A DNA stretch of 64,000 bases, from the NCBI GenBank assembly GCA_041393015.1, contig JAWKKV010000009.1, positions 62,001 to 126,000 of the forward strand, in the 5' to 3' direction. The notes under the pieces were generated by a model, which did not search any database, was not told the origin of the DNA, and was given only the letters and a program-made list of their open reading frames with translations. This stretch comes from JAGQYH01 sp041393015 (GTDB lineage Bacteria; Bacteroidota; Bacteroidia; Chitinophagales; JADIYW01). The stretch's first letter is position 1, and each line of letters opens with the position of its first letter. This document shows positions 1 to 7,548 of the stretch, in pieces. A program made the translations under genes and the position numbers.

Positions 1-70
1 CTTCAGCCAAAACAGTGAATTTATATTAAGAAAAGTAATGTTGGAGTATCCCAATAAGGAGCATCAATAA
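1..70 (+). CDS. possible 3' end of an upstream gene (partial)
   Basis: An open frame enters from the left edge and stops with TAA at 68-70. The tail (FSQNSEFILRKVMLEYPNKEHQ is the visible 22-residue end, starting at base 2) has a natural composition, but it is too short to assign to a family. It could be chance. Nothing else is recognisable between 71 and 185. Confidence 0.3.
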   Translation, partial: FSQNSEFILRKVMLEYPNKEHQ

Positions 71-185
71 ACGCCAACAAAATGACTTGATATCTTCTTG
101 TAAAATAATCTAAGCTCTATCCTCTATTTAATATTATTGTTGTTACTTTTATAAGCATACGCATTTAGCCTAAAGCACAAAACAA

Positions 186-1136
186 ATGAAAAAACTTATC
201 GTAATTACGTTATTGATTGTTGGATATATTGCCCCTGGCCGTAGCAACGAATCCTTAACTGACATTGTGAAATTTGCATCCGTTGAGGAAGCCAACAAGC
301 TGCTAACACAAGAAGATGAGTATACCAATAGCTGGAGTCAATTTGACATTGACTCAAGAATGCAACAACAAAATAGTAGTAAAGAAGAATTGTTTGACTT
401 TATTTCAAAGCAAACAATAGCTTGGACAGCAGAAGAGAAAAATGAAGTGCTCGAAATATTTAAAAGTATTGATGCAGAGATTTCAAAGCAAGGTTATACT
501 ATAAAATTCCCTGATGACATCTATTTTATCAAAACTACTTTAGAAGAAGAAGGCGGTGCGGAAGCCTATACTAGAGCCAATTATGTAGTGCTTAAAGAGA
601 AACTACTCTCCCAATCAAAAGACCAATTAAAAATGATCATTATTCACGAATTGTTTCATGTTCTATCGAGAAACAACCCTGAATTTAGGAAAGAATTATA
701 CGAACTGATTGGCTTTAACTTAATGAATGATGTTAACTATCCCGACAATTTAAAAGCTTATAGAATCACTAATCCGGATGCGCCACAAACAGACAACTAT
801 ATAACACTTACAGTGGATGGTGAACCCAAAGCATGTATGATGATCTTATATTCCAATAGAGATTACTCCAGTGGTTCTTTCTTTGATTACTTAAATGTGG
901 GCTTTTTAAGTTTAACAGGCGACACAAATAAAACCATTGAATACAAAGATGACCAACCCGTTATCTATAATATTCAACAAGTATCAGGATTTTTTGATCA
1001 AGTAGGTAAAAACACTCAATATATCATCCATCCGGAAGAAATATTGGCAGATAACTTTGCCTTTGTTCTTCTCAACAAAACAGATTTGCCCAATCCTGAG
1101 CTAGTTGAAAAGATTAAAAAGGTGCTACAAAAGTAA
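186..1136 (+). CDS. secreted zincin-like metallopeptidase, family unrecognised
   Basis: The 316-residue product starts with a signal peptide (MKKLIVITLLIVGYIAPGRS). An HExxH zinc motif, HELFH, sits at residues 154-158 in a helix-like context, and a second acidic motif, HPEEILADNF, lies at 282-291; its glutamates could supply the third zinc ligand, as in gluzincins. These features point to a periplasmic or surface zinc peptidase, though the Pfam family is not recognised and the substrate is unknown. The gene stands alone, with palindromes downstream (1212-1272). It may be the cargo of a cassette ending at the GTTAGC at 1277, but the proximal half of such a site is not visible. Confidence 0.72.
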   Translation: MKKLIVITLLIVGYIAPGRSNESLTDIVKFASVEEANKLLTQEDEYTNSWSQFDIDSRMQQQNSSKEELFDFISKQTIAWTAEEKNEVLEIFKSIDAEISKQGYTIKFPDDIYFIKTTLEEEGGAEAYTRANYVVLKEKLLSQSKDQLKMIIIHELFHVLSRNNPEFRKELYELIGFNLMNDVNYPDNLKAYRITNPDAPQTDNYITLTVDGEPKACMMILYSNRDYSSGSFFDYLNVGFLSLTGDTNKTIEYKDDQPVIYNIQQVSGFFDQVGKNTQYIIHPEEILADNFAFVLLNKTDLPNPELVEKIKKVLQK

Positions 1137-1211
1137 AAATGGTTTTACTTGTAACATTCAAAACATTCCTATCTATAAATTTATTATTTTAGTCAAAACT
1201 ATATAATGGGA

Positions 1212-1231
1212 ATAAAGGTAATTACCTTTAT
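1212..1231. repeat. perfect 20-bp palindrome
   Basis: ATAAAGGTAATTACCTTTAT is fully self-complementary with no loop. It lies 76 bp after the zincin gene and 64 bp before the next start. With no spacer it suits a dimeric protein site or a cruciform better than a transcription terminator. Function is not evident. Confidence 0.6.
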
Positions 1232-1246
1232 ACTACAAATAGGATT

Positions 1247-1282
1247 GGCTAAAGGACATATGTCCTTTAGCCGGTTGTTAGC
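1247..1282. repeat. 26-bp perfect palindrome followed by GTTAGC (attC-like right half)
   Basis: Bases 1247-1272 form a perfect inverted repeat with arms GGCTAAAGGACAT / ATGTCCTTTAGCC. It is followed by GGTT and then GTTAGC at 1277-1282, which fits the GTTRRRY cleavage-site consensus of integron attC sites. The matching left box (GCTAAC) was not found upstream, so this may be a degenerate or unusual site. The sequence GTTAGCACCA here is the reverse complement of TGGTGCTAAC at the end of the next gene (1723-1732). Confidence 0.5.
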
Positions 1283-1295
1283 ACCAATCTAAAAA

Positions 1296-1721
1296 ATGAA
1301 GAAAAAGTCTGAAAAAATATGGTTGACCGCAATTGCAGTTTTTACCTTAATCGTAGTAGGACTTTTGACAAAATTTAAGTTCTCCGAATCATTGGACATT
1401 TCTCTACACGACACCTATTTTGTGATGTCAAATATCCAAGTAACAATAATTACCGCCCTACTAATTCTCATTGTTTATGGATTATCCTATGGTGGTCTGC
1501 TAATATCAAGGATCAATAACATAATGAAATACTCATCGGTTATTCTGCAAATTGCTATCGGAATAATTCTAGTCGGATTCTCTGCTCTATTAATAAGTAG
1601 CTACCTCAAAAGTGGTCTATTCCCAACGGACTCGATAAATATGGGGTTCCTTACACTTTTCACAGGACTCGGCTTTATTCTGTTAATCCGAACCGTAGAA
1701 ATTATCCGAATGAAAAAATGA
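1296..1721 (+). CDS. small membrane protein with a cytochrome-oxidase-subunit-I-like motif
   Basis: The product has 141 residues and about four hydrophobic segments (near 10-28, 47-70, 80-103 and 115-135). Residues 32-43 read SLDISLHDTYFV, which closely resembles the conserved stretch of COX subunit I (SLDIxLHDTYYVVAHFHYV) at the start of a heme/copper-binding helix. The histidine pair that binds metal in true oxidases is replaced here (MSNIQV), so catalysis is not expected. The gene lies between GTTAGC (1277) and GCTAAC (1727), like the payload of an integron cassette. Function is unknown; it may be a domesticated fragment of an oxidase fold or a chance match in a membrane protein. Confidence 0.65.
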   Translation: MKKKSEKIWLTAIAVFTLIVVGLLTKFKFSESLDISLHDTYFVMSNIQVTIITALLILIVYGLSYGGLLISRINNIMKYSSVILQIAIGIILVGFSALLISSYLKSGLFPTDSINMGFLTLFTGLGFILLIRTVEIIRMKK

Positions 1722-1726
1722 CTGGT

Positions 1727-1794
1727 GCTAACAATGAGTAAAAATGCATACCTTACCTAACCAAACCGTAACGCTTTTTACTCAAGCCGTTAGC
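1727..1794 (+). other. attC-like integron recombination site
   Basis: The 68-bp element starts with GCTAAC (1727-1732) and ends with GTTAGC (1789-1794), a complementary pair matching the R''/R' boxes of attC sites. Inside, TGAGTAAAAA (1735-1744) pairs exactly with TTTTTACTCA (1775-1784). Beyond that, GC (1746-1747) pairs with GC (1773-1774), leaving T1745 as a single extrahelical base. Unpaired spacers (AA / AGCC) separate the outer and inner stems, and the terminal region is about 25 nt. This layout is what folded attC sites look like. It lies exactly between two short genes of the same strand. No integrase gene is in the window. Confidence 0.6.
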
Positions 1795-1834
1795 TGTCAT
1801 AGTATAGTGGCACAGTAAGACAACTGAAATAGAA

Positions 1835-2197
1835 ATGAAAGAAACAGAAAAACATAATGAACGAATTGCAAAAATGGTTTTTGCTTCTGTTTATCCGCAT
1901 TACGTAACAAAAGTACAGACGAAAGGCAGAACAGTTGAAGAATTGCACCAAGTCATTGAATGGCTTACAAGCTTTGACGAGAAAAAACTGCAAAAACTTA
2001 TTGAAGAAAAAGTTACGTTTGAAACATTTTTTCAAAGAGCAAAATTAAACCCAAACGCACAGTTCATAAAAGGTGTAATTTGCGGTTACAGGATAGAAGA
2101 AATTGAAAATCCTTTAACAAAGCAAACGAGATATCTAGACAAGTTAATAGACGAATTAGCAAAGGGAAAGAAAATGGAAAAAATTTTACGAAAATGA
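1835..2197 (+). CDS. DUF2200 family protein
   Basis: The 120-residue product matches the DUF2200 family along its whole length: the opening RIAKMVFASVYPHYVTKVQ, the middle GRTVEELHQVIEWLTSF, FETFF, GVICGYRIEEIENP, and the ending RYLDKLIDELAKGKKMEKIL. It is a small soluble protein of unknown biochemical role, common in mobile cassettes and small accessory regions. It lies 40 bp after the attC-like element. Its stop overlaps the next start by four bases (ATGA), indicating translational coupling. Confidence 0.8.
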   Translation: MKETEKHNERIAKMVFASVYPHYVTKVQTKGRTVEELHQVIEWLTSFDEKKLQKLIEEKVTFETFFQRAKLNPNAQFIKGVICGYRIEEIENPLTKQTRYLDKLIDELAKGKKMEKILRK

Positions 2198-2562
2198 ATG
2201 AAATCGAAACATACATTCAAAAGTTTCCTGACAACGTCAAAGAAATTTTGAGAAACATTAGAAAATTGATTAAGGATAACGCACCCGAAGCAGAAGAATT
2301 GTTTGCTTACGGAATGCCTGCATACAAGACAAGTAATAAACCTTTGGTTTATTTCGCAGCATTTAAAAATCATATCGGATTTTATGCAACGCCATCAGGA
2401 CACAGTGAATTTCAGGTCGAACTTTCAAAGTATAAACAAGGAAAAGGTTCGGTGCAATTTCCATTTGATAAACCAATTCCATACCAACTGATTGAAAGAA
2501 TAGTAAAATATAGAGTAATCGAAAACAATGAAAAGACAACGAAAAAAAATATGAACCGCTAA
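2194..2562 (+). CDS. DUF1801 / YdhG-like domain protein
   Basis: The 122-residue product has the DUF1801 (YdhG/YjbR-CyaY-like fold) pattern: an N-terminal YIQKFPDNVKEILRNIRKLI, then EAEELFAYGMPAYKT, then LVYFAAFKNHIGFYATPSG, and a final QFPFDKPIPYQLIERIVKYR. Some members are annotated as iron chaperones, but the substrate is not established. It overlaps the DUF2200 gene by 4 nt, so both probably travel and are translated together. GCTAAC at 2558-2563, at the stop codon, looks like the left box of another attC-like site, but the rest is missing because the minus-strand gene at 2568 follows at once. Confidence 0.8.
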   Translation: MNEIETYIQKFPDNVKEILRNIRKLIKDNAPEAEELFAYGMPAYKTSNKPLVYFAAFKNHIGFYATPSGHSEFQVELSKYKQGKGSVQFPFDKPIPYQLIERIVKYRVIENNEKTTKKNMNR

Positions 2563-2567
2563 CGCTT

Positions 2568-2927
2568 TTAAAACACTACTAATTCTCCAGTACTAATAGC
2601 GTTGTTAATATCTACAGTTACATATTTATGACTGTTAAAAAAAGACCCTTTAGACACTAATTTAATTGTAGCCATTAAACTTCCATTCTTCTTTTCTTTA
2701 AGTGATGTCACTTCAACATTTTTTCCCTTGAGAGTATTAAAATTAACCATCCCTCCTCTTTTTACAATGGCGCTAGGGTTTGGGAAATTAATGTGTACAT
2801 AATTATTGCCATGAGCTTCTCCTATAACGAAGACATCACCAACTTCAATATTTGAAGTTGCGCTTTGAGCATAATTAACTCCATAACTCATCAATAAAAT
2901 GAGCGAAAATAAAATATAATTTTTCAT
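2568..2927 (-). CDS. secreted hypothetical protein (flavobacterial type)
   Basis: The product has 119 residues and an N-terminal signal peptide ending near NYAQS. The mature part contains VGDVFVIGEAHGNNYVHINF, KRGGMVNFNTLKGKNVEV and SHKYVTVDINNAI, a pattern seen in small exported proteins of Flavobacteriia with no assigned function. It has no cysteines or catalytic motif. It runs convergent to the cassette-like genes, with only five bases between stops, which makes a precise insertion edge near 2563 plausible. Confidence 0.7.
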   Translation of the reverse strand: MKNYILFSLILLMSYGVNYAQSATSNIEVGDVFVIGEAHGNNYVHINFPNPSAIVKRGGMVNFNTLKGKNVEVTSLKEKKNGSLMATIKLVSKGSFFNSHKYVTVDINNAISTGELVVF

Positions 2928-3046
2928 AATATAGGTTATTGATTTCCGGCAATAAAACTAGATATTGTGTCCAAAATAAAATCACACTTATTCGTTAAAA
3001 ATTCCAAATTCGACATCATTATTCCTTACAAATTCAATCGATCCAA

Positions 3047-3301
3047 ATGATTTGGATTCCCTATTTTGAGAAAAAACAACGAAAAAAATATGGCTATGGC
3101 TTGCTTTTTAAAGACGGAGAACAAGATATTGAAATCGGCGCTTTAGGTTACGCACCTGGTTTTGTTTCTGCTTGTTATTTCTATCCGCAAACCTCTATTA
3201 GCTTAATTATTTTAGAAAATACAGCAAAGGAGTTGGATGATTTGAAATTGACATTTAAAGTCCACACTGAAATAATGAACTTGATAAAAAAACTACGCTA
3301 G
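3047..3301 (+). pseudogene. C-terminal remnant of a serine beta-lactamase-like hydrolase
   Basis: The 84-codon frame covers only what looks like the end of a class C beta-lactamase-type hydrolase: a GYGLLF segment (in place of the usual YGYGW), then GALGYAPGFVSACYFYPQTS, where the family normally has the HGG..GF..YP stretch, then ISLIILENTAKE in place of the final strand. The SxxK and YxN regions are absent, so no activity is expected. The usual HxG histidine is also not seen. The last nine bases overlap the end of the convergent TetR gene. It is probably a decayed fragment; a true small gene is less likely. Confidence 0.5.
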
Positions 3302-3967
3302 CATCTTGTCAACAAAATAATTCAACATATTTTCAACTTCTGCTAAATCACTCTTTTCAATGGTAATATCAGTAAGTTTAGGCAAGTGTCTCGCAAAATA
3401 GATATGATCATTAGACATTTCAAACAAACTAGTAGCTAAGGCAAATGGATACTTAAAATCTGGGTTAATTTCTGAAATGACTTGTGATACTACATTAGCT
3501 AATTCCTTGTAACTCGTAAAAAAACCTTTAGAGTTTTCATCATCTACATCTTTGGAGCGATAAGTTTTCAAACCTTCTGCTATTACAATATTATGCAACC
3601 TACTTTCATTAACATATTCTACCGCTGGATTTTCCCCTGAGGCATAAACAAAAGAATGAATTATAATCTGTAGCTTCTTTCTTGGGTTGTCAATATTGAT
3701 TGTGTTGATTTTAATTAGAAAATTTACCCACTCCCAATACCAACTTACTAAATACAACAAAAGAAGATGCTTGTTCTCAAAATATCTATAAATAGAGGCT
3801 TCCGTTGAGCTTATTTTATCTGCTAATTTTTTAAATGTAAAAGACTCAAAGCCAAATTCATCAATTAAAATAATACTGTATTTTATGATTTTTCTACCAA
3901 GTTTTGAGTCTTGAGGCTCTTTAAGAGACAAACCTTCCTTTAAGGATATTTTTATTTCGACACTCAT
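3293..3967 (-). CDS. TetR/AcrR family transcriptional regulator
   Basis: The 224-residue product has the N-terminal TetR helix-turn-helix at about residues 25-70: IIKYSIILIDEFGFESFTFK, LADKISSTEASIYRYFENK, HLLLLYLVSWYW. The C-terminal ligand-binding/dimerisation part is unremarkable and gives no ligand clue. It is transcribed divergently from the SulP-carbonic anhydrase pair. A 17-bp perfect palindrome (4046-4062) in the shared 157-bp gap is the likely operator, so this regulator probably represses that operon and perhaps itself. Confidence 0.87.
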   Translation of the reverse strand: MSVEIKISLKEGLSLKEPQDSKLGRKIIKYSIILIDEFGFESFTFKKLADKISSTEASIYRYFENKHLLLLYLVSWYWEWVNFLIKINTINIDNPRKKLQIIIHSFVYASGENPAVEYVNESRLHNIVIAEGLKTYRSKDVDDENSKGFFTSYKELANVVSQVISEINPDFKYPFALATSLFEMSNDHIYFARHLPKLTDITIEKSDLAEVENMLNYFVDKMLA

Positions 3968-4045
3968 TCTAGAGTTATTTATGAATTAAGCAAGGTTGCT
4001 AAAATTAATAGAAAACCAAAGGTAAAAAAGTTTAACATTATTTAT

Positions 4046-4062
4046 TGATAGTATTACTATCA
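4046..4062. promoter_or_regulatory. probable TetR operator
   Basis: TGATAGTATTACTATCA is a perfect inverted repeat (8-bp arms around one central T) midway between the divergent regulator and sulP starts. Position and symmetry fit a TetR-dimer site. It overlaps the place where the -33 element of the downstream promoter (4079-4086) should be. Confidence 0.6.
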
Positions 4063-4078
4063 TTTATAAAAGTGTTAT

Positions 4079-4086
4079 TATATTTG
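4079..4086 (+). promoter_or_regulatory. candidate -7 promoter box for sulP-can
   Basis: TATATTTG matches the Bacteroidota sigma-A -7 consensus TAnnTTTG and lies about 39 bp upstream of the sulP start. No good TTTG is seen 19 bp upstream; that spot falls in the palindromic operator. Confidence 0.45.
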
Positions 4087-4124
4087 CGACTTCAATTTTT
4101 GTAACAACCTTAAAAGTATTGTTT

Positions 4125-5717
4125 ATGATGAAAAATGTATTCTCTAATTTAAAGAGCGATATACCGGCCAGTATAGTCGTTTTCTTTGTCGCCCTGCCTT
4201 TGTGTTTAGGAATTGCACTAGCCAGTGGTGCTCCGCTTTTTTCAGGCTTAATTGCAGGAATTGTAGGTGGAATTGTAGTGGGAAGTTTAAGTGGATCTAA
4301 AATAGGTGTAAGCGGACCAGCAGCCGGATTGGCAGCTATCGTGTTAACAGCCATTGGTACTTTAGGCAGTTATGAAAACTTTTTAGTAGCCGTTGTTTTA
4401 GGAGGTATTATCCAACTTATTTTTGGCATATTAAGAGCCGGAATTATCGGATATTATTTCCCATCATCCGTAATTAAAGGAATGCTTAGTGGAATTGGTA
4501 TCATTATCATTCTAAAACAAATACCACACTTCTTTGGCTATGATGCAGATCCTGAAGGTGATTGGGCATTTTTTCAGGTAGATGGAGAAAATACATTTTC
4601 AGAAATTATAAATACTGTTAATCACATCCAACCGGGTTCTGCGCTTATTGGAATTATTGGCTTGGCCATTCTTATTTTTTGGGATAAAGTATTATCCAAA
4701 AAAGGGAAATTTTTTCAAGTTGTACAAGGTCCTTTAGTAGCTGTAGTACTTAGTATTGTCTTTTATGTTGTAACAAAATCACATGATGTTTTAGCGATTG
4801 CTTCATCGCATTTAGTTAGCGTTCCGGTACCGGATGACATCTCTTCATTTTTAGGACAGTTTAGTTTCCCTAATTTTAGCGTTATCACAAATCCAGAAGT
4901 ATGGATTGTGGCCTTTACAATAGCATTAGTAGCTAGTTTAGAAACATTACTTTGCGTTGAAGCTACTGATAAACTAGATCCAAACAAAAATGTAACCCCA
5001 ACCAACAGAGAGTTGTTAGCTCAGGGTACAGGTAATATTCTTTCTGGTTTAATTGGAGGATTACCAATTACGCAAGTAATCGTGAGAAGTTCAGCCAATA
5101 TTCAATCTGGAGGAAAAAGTAAAATGTCAGCTATTATTCATGGTTTCTTGTTGCTAATTTCTGTAATGATTATTCCATCTTTATTGAATATGATTCCGCT
5201 ATCAGTATTGGCGGCTATTTTATTAGTGGTCGGTTACAAACTAGCAAAACCAGAATTATTCAAAAAAATGTACGATTTAGGATGGAAACAGTTTCTGCCT
5301 TTCATTGTAACTATTTTAGGAATTGTGTTTATCGACTTACTTTACGGAATAGGCTTAGGTTTAGCCGTTGGAGTAATTGTAATTCTGATTAAAAGCTATC
5401 AAAATTCCCACTTTTTACATATTGAAGGAGAAACGGCTACTAATAGAAAAGTTAAAATGACTTTAGCCGAAGAAGTTACATTTTTCAATAAAGGAGCCAT
5501 TTTAAAAGAACTAGATAGACTTGAAGAAAACTCATATTTAGAATTAGATGTTAGAAAAACCAGATACCTGGATAACGATATTATTGAAATATTGGAAGAT
5601 TTCGCGGTGAAAGCGAAAGAAAGAAATATCACTATAAAATTGGTGTCAGAAAGAGGTGCTGTGGAGAATCCACCGAGTTATATCGAGTTTTTTAAACTTA
5701 GAAAACCAACCGTATAA
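4125..5717 (+). CDS. SulP family anion transporter (probable bicarbonate or sulfate uptake)
   Basis: The ATG at 4125 gives about 530 residues; a TTG six bases earlier is less likely. The inner-membrane transporter has the SulP opening SDIPASIVVFFVALPLCLGI and GAPLFSGLIAGIVGGIVVGS, plus SGSKIGVSGPAAGL, typical of the family's substrate region, followed by roughly ten further membrane segments. The last ~120 residues form a STAS-like domain (TRYLDNDIIEILEDFAVKAK). A beta-carbonic anhydrase gene follows after 30 bp. By analogy with BicA-type systems, this suggests bicarbonate/Na+ transport linked to CO2 hydration, though sulfate remains possible. Probably controlled by the divergent TetR regulator. 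Confidence 0.87.
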   Translation: MMKNVFSNLKSDIPASIVVFFVALPLCLGIALASGAPLFSGLIAGIVGGIVVGSLSGSKIGVSGPAAGLAAIVLTAIGTLGSYENFLVAVVLGGIIQLIFGILRAGIIGYYFPSSVIKGMLSGIGIIIILKQIPHFFGYDADPEGDWAFFQVDGENTFSEIINTVNHIQPGSALIGIIGLAILIFWDKVLSKKGKFFQVVQGPLVAVVLSIVFYVVTKSHDVLAIASSHLVSVPVPDDISSFLGQFSFPNFSVITNPEVWIVAFTIALVASLETLLCVEATDKLDPNKNVTPTNRELLAQGTGNILSGLIGGLPITQVIVRSSANIQSGGKSKMSAIIHGFLLLISVMIIPSLLNMIPLSVLAAILLVVGYKLAKPELFKKMYDLGWKQFLPFIVTILGIVFIDLLYGIGLGLAVGVIVILIKSYQNSHFLHIEGETATNRKVKMTLAEEVTFFNKGAILKELDRLEENSYLELDVRKTRYLDNDIIEILEDFAVKAKERNITIKLVSERGAVENPPSYIEFFKLRKPTV

Positions 5718-5747
5718 AAAGAATTTAAAAAATTAAATGTAAATAAG

Positions 5748-6377
5748 ATGAAAGCACATACAAGAGAAACACAAGCAACAATGACGGCTGAAAAGTCATT
5801 AGCATATTTAAAAGAAGGGAATGTTAGATTCCAAAATAATCTTAAAGCGAATAGAAATTTACTAGAGCAAGTAAACGATACAAGTGATGGACAATTTCCC
5901 TTCGCAACTATTTTAAGTTGTATAGATTCTAGAGTTTCTGCAGAGTTGGTTTTTGACCAAGGTTTGGGAGATATTTTCAGTATTCGTATTGCAGGTAATT
6001 TTGTTAATCCGGATATATTAGGAAGTATGGAGTTTGCCTGTAAACTTGCCGGAACAAAATTGATTGTGGTACTAGGACATATGTCTTGCGGAGCGGTAAA
6101 AGGAGCTTGTGACGATGCTAAACTTGGTAATTTAACAGGAATGCTTGCCAAAATTAAACCTGCGGTTAATGCGGTTACTGAACCTCAAGACAAGAGTTTA
6201 CGTAATTCATCTAACATAGAATTTGTAGATAATGTTGCCGCTAAAAATGTTGAGTTAACTATTGCAAATATTTTGAGAGATAGCCCTGTATTAGCAGAAA
6301 TGCAAAGCAATGGCGAGATTAAAATTGTTGGAGCAATGTATGACATTAATACCGGCGCAGTAACTTTTTACGAATAA
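5748..6377 (+). CDS. can: beta-class carbonic anhydrase
   Basis: The 209-residue cytoplasmic zinc enzyme interconverts CO2 and bicarbonate. All active-site residues are visible: Cys58, Asp60 and Arg62 in CIDSRVSAE, and His111 and Cys114 in GHMSCGAVKGA, with IFSIRIAGNFV between them. Length is normal for the family. The start MKAHTRETQATMTAEKSL has a second ATG at residue 12, which could also serve. It is the second gene of the sulP operon, and a strong hairpin-T terminator follows at 6411. The pairing points to supply or retention of inorganic carbon for carboxylases. Confidence 0.93.
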   Translation: MKAHTRETQATMTAEKSLAYLKEGNVRFQNNLKANRNLLEQVNDTSDGQFPFATILSCIDSRVSAELVFDQGLGDIFSIRIAGNFVNPDILGSMEFACKLAGTKLIVVLGHMSCGAVKGACDDAKLGNLTGMLAKIKPAVNAVTEPQDKSLRNSSNIEFVDNVAAKNVELTIANILRDSPVLAEMQSNGEIKIVGAMYDINTGAVTFYE

Positions 6378-6410
6378 GTAAATCGTTCAAACAAAGTAAA
6401 TATTTTTATG

Positions 6411-6468
6411 AGACTAGTCATGTGGCAGTATTTCAATTTGGTAAATGCTGCCACAACTGGTCTTTTTT
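6411..6468 (+). terminator. rho-independent terminator of the sulP-can operon
   Basis: Arms AGACTAGTCATGTGGCAG (6411-6428) and CTGCCACAACTGGTCT (6448-6463) pair with one small interruption. The loop is about 19 nt and the second arm runs into a T stretch. It lies 34 bp after the carbonic anhydrase stop. Confidence 0.75.
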
Positions 6469-6648
6469 ATTTAGATAATCAGATAGATGTCAGCTGTTAC
6501 AAGCACTAAACTAAAATGAAGTTTACCTGAACTTCCTAACACACCTTCTGTTTTATTTCTCCTCTTCATTTTGAAATAAAAATTAAGTCTCTTGTAACTT
6601 TTTAAACTGTTCATCCGTCTTACTGGCAAAATCTAAAAAATTATTCCA

Positions 6649-7533
6649 ATGAAAAAGTTTTTTCTAGTACTACTATCGCTCAGTATTTTCCTATCGATTT
6701 CGGCACAAAATGAAACATCTTATGAAGTAGATGCCTTTCATGCTATTGATGTTCAAGATAATTTTAAAGTTTATCTCAGTCAAGGAAATGAGTATACCGT
6801 TACCGCTCATGTACCCGAAGGCTATGGCGAATTCATGTCGATTGAAGTAAAATCAGGCAAACTAATCTTAGCCCTGAAAGACAAAAATGGCAAAAATAAA
6901 AGCACTTGGACGTGGAGAAACAATAGTGTTTCCATTCAAAGTGATAACAATAGAGGCAAATATAAAGAGGCTTCAAAAATTGAAATTTATGTCACTTTTC
7001 CAAGTATTGATGCTTTAGCGGCAGGCGGCGTATCAGAAATTATTGGACTAACTCCTTTAACACTTAAAGATTTTAAATTGGAGGTTTCCGGAGCGGCGGA
7101 AACAAAGCTTAATCTAAATACTAACAATATAAATGTTGACCAGAGTGGCGCTTCTAAAGCAGAGCTAACAATGGCGGCCAATCATATCTCTTTTAATTTA
7201 AGTGGTTCCACCAAAAACTATATACAGTTCAATCAAGCAGCAAAATCAGTTAATGTAGATTTAAGCGGTGCTTCTTATTTAGAAATGGGTAACAATGGCA
7301 ATGTTGATGTGTTGAAAATTGATGTCAGCGGTGCAGCCCAAATTAATGCGCCAACATTAAATGCCTCAAAAGTGATGGTAATATGCAGCGGTGCTTCTAA
7401 AGTTTATGTAGGTAAAGTAGAAAAGCTGATGGTTGACGGCTCAGGAGCTTCTAGTGTAAAATACCAAGAAAGTGAACTTAAAACAGAGATCTCATTTGAA
7501 AAATCCGGTGCAGCTAGTATCACGACCTACTAA
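6649..7533 (+). CDS. secreted GIN-domain (DUF2807) protein
   Basis: The 294-residue product has a signal peptide (cut near ISAQ) and the DUF2807 / 'head GIN' opening AFHAIDVQDNFKVYLSQGN. From about residue 145 the protein shows repeated SGA/SGS steps (SGAAETKL, SGASKAEL, SGSTKNYI, SGASYLEM, SGAAQINA, SGASKVYV, SGASSVKY) spaced about 20 residues apart, as expected for a right-handed beta-helix. Such proteins are exported and sometimes annotated as putative adhesins; no enzymatic role is known. Single gene, with a gap of 271 bp upstream that holds only the can terminator. Confidence 0.85.
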   Translation: MKKFFLVLLSLSIFLSISAQNETSYEVDAFHAIDVQDNFKVYLSQGNEYTVTAHVPEGYGEFMSIEVKSGKLILALKDKNGKNKSTWTWRNNSVSIQSDNNRGKYKEASKIEIYVTFPSIDALAAGGVSEIIGLTPLTLKDFKLEVSGAAETKLNLNTNNINVDQSGASKAELTMAANHISFNLSGSTKNYIQFNQAAKSVNVDLSGASYLEMGNNGNVDVLKIDVSGAAQINAPTLNASKVMVICSGASKVYVGKVEKLMVDGSGASSVKYQESELKTEISFEKSGAASITTY

Positions 7534-7548
7534 TAAAACATTAAAGTC

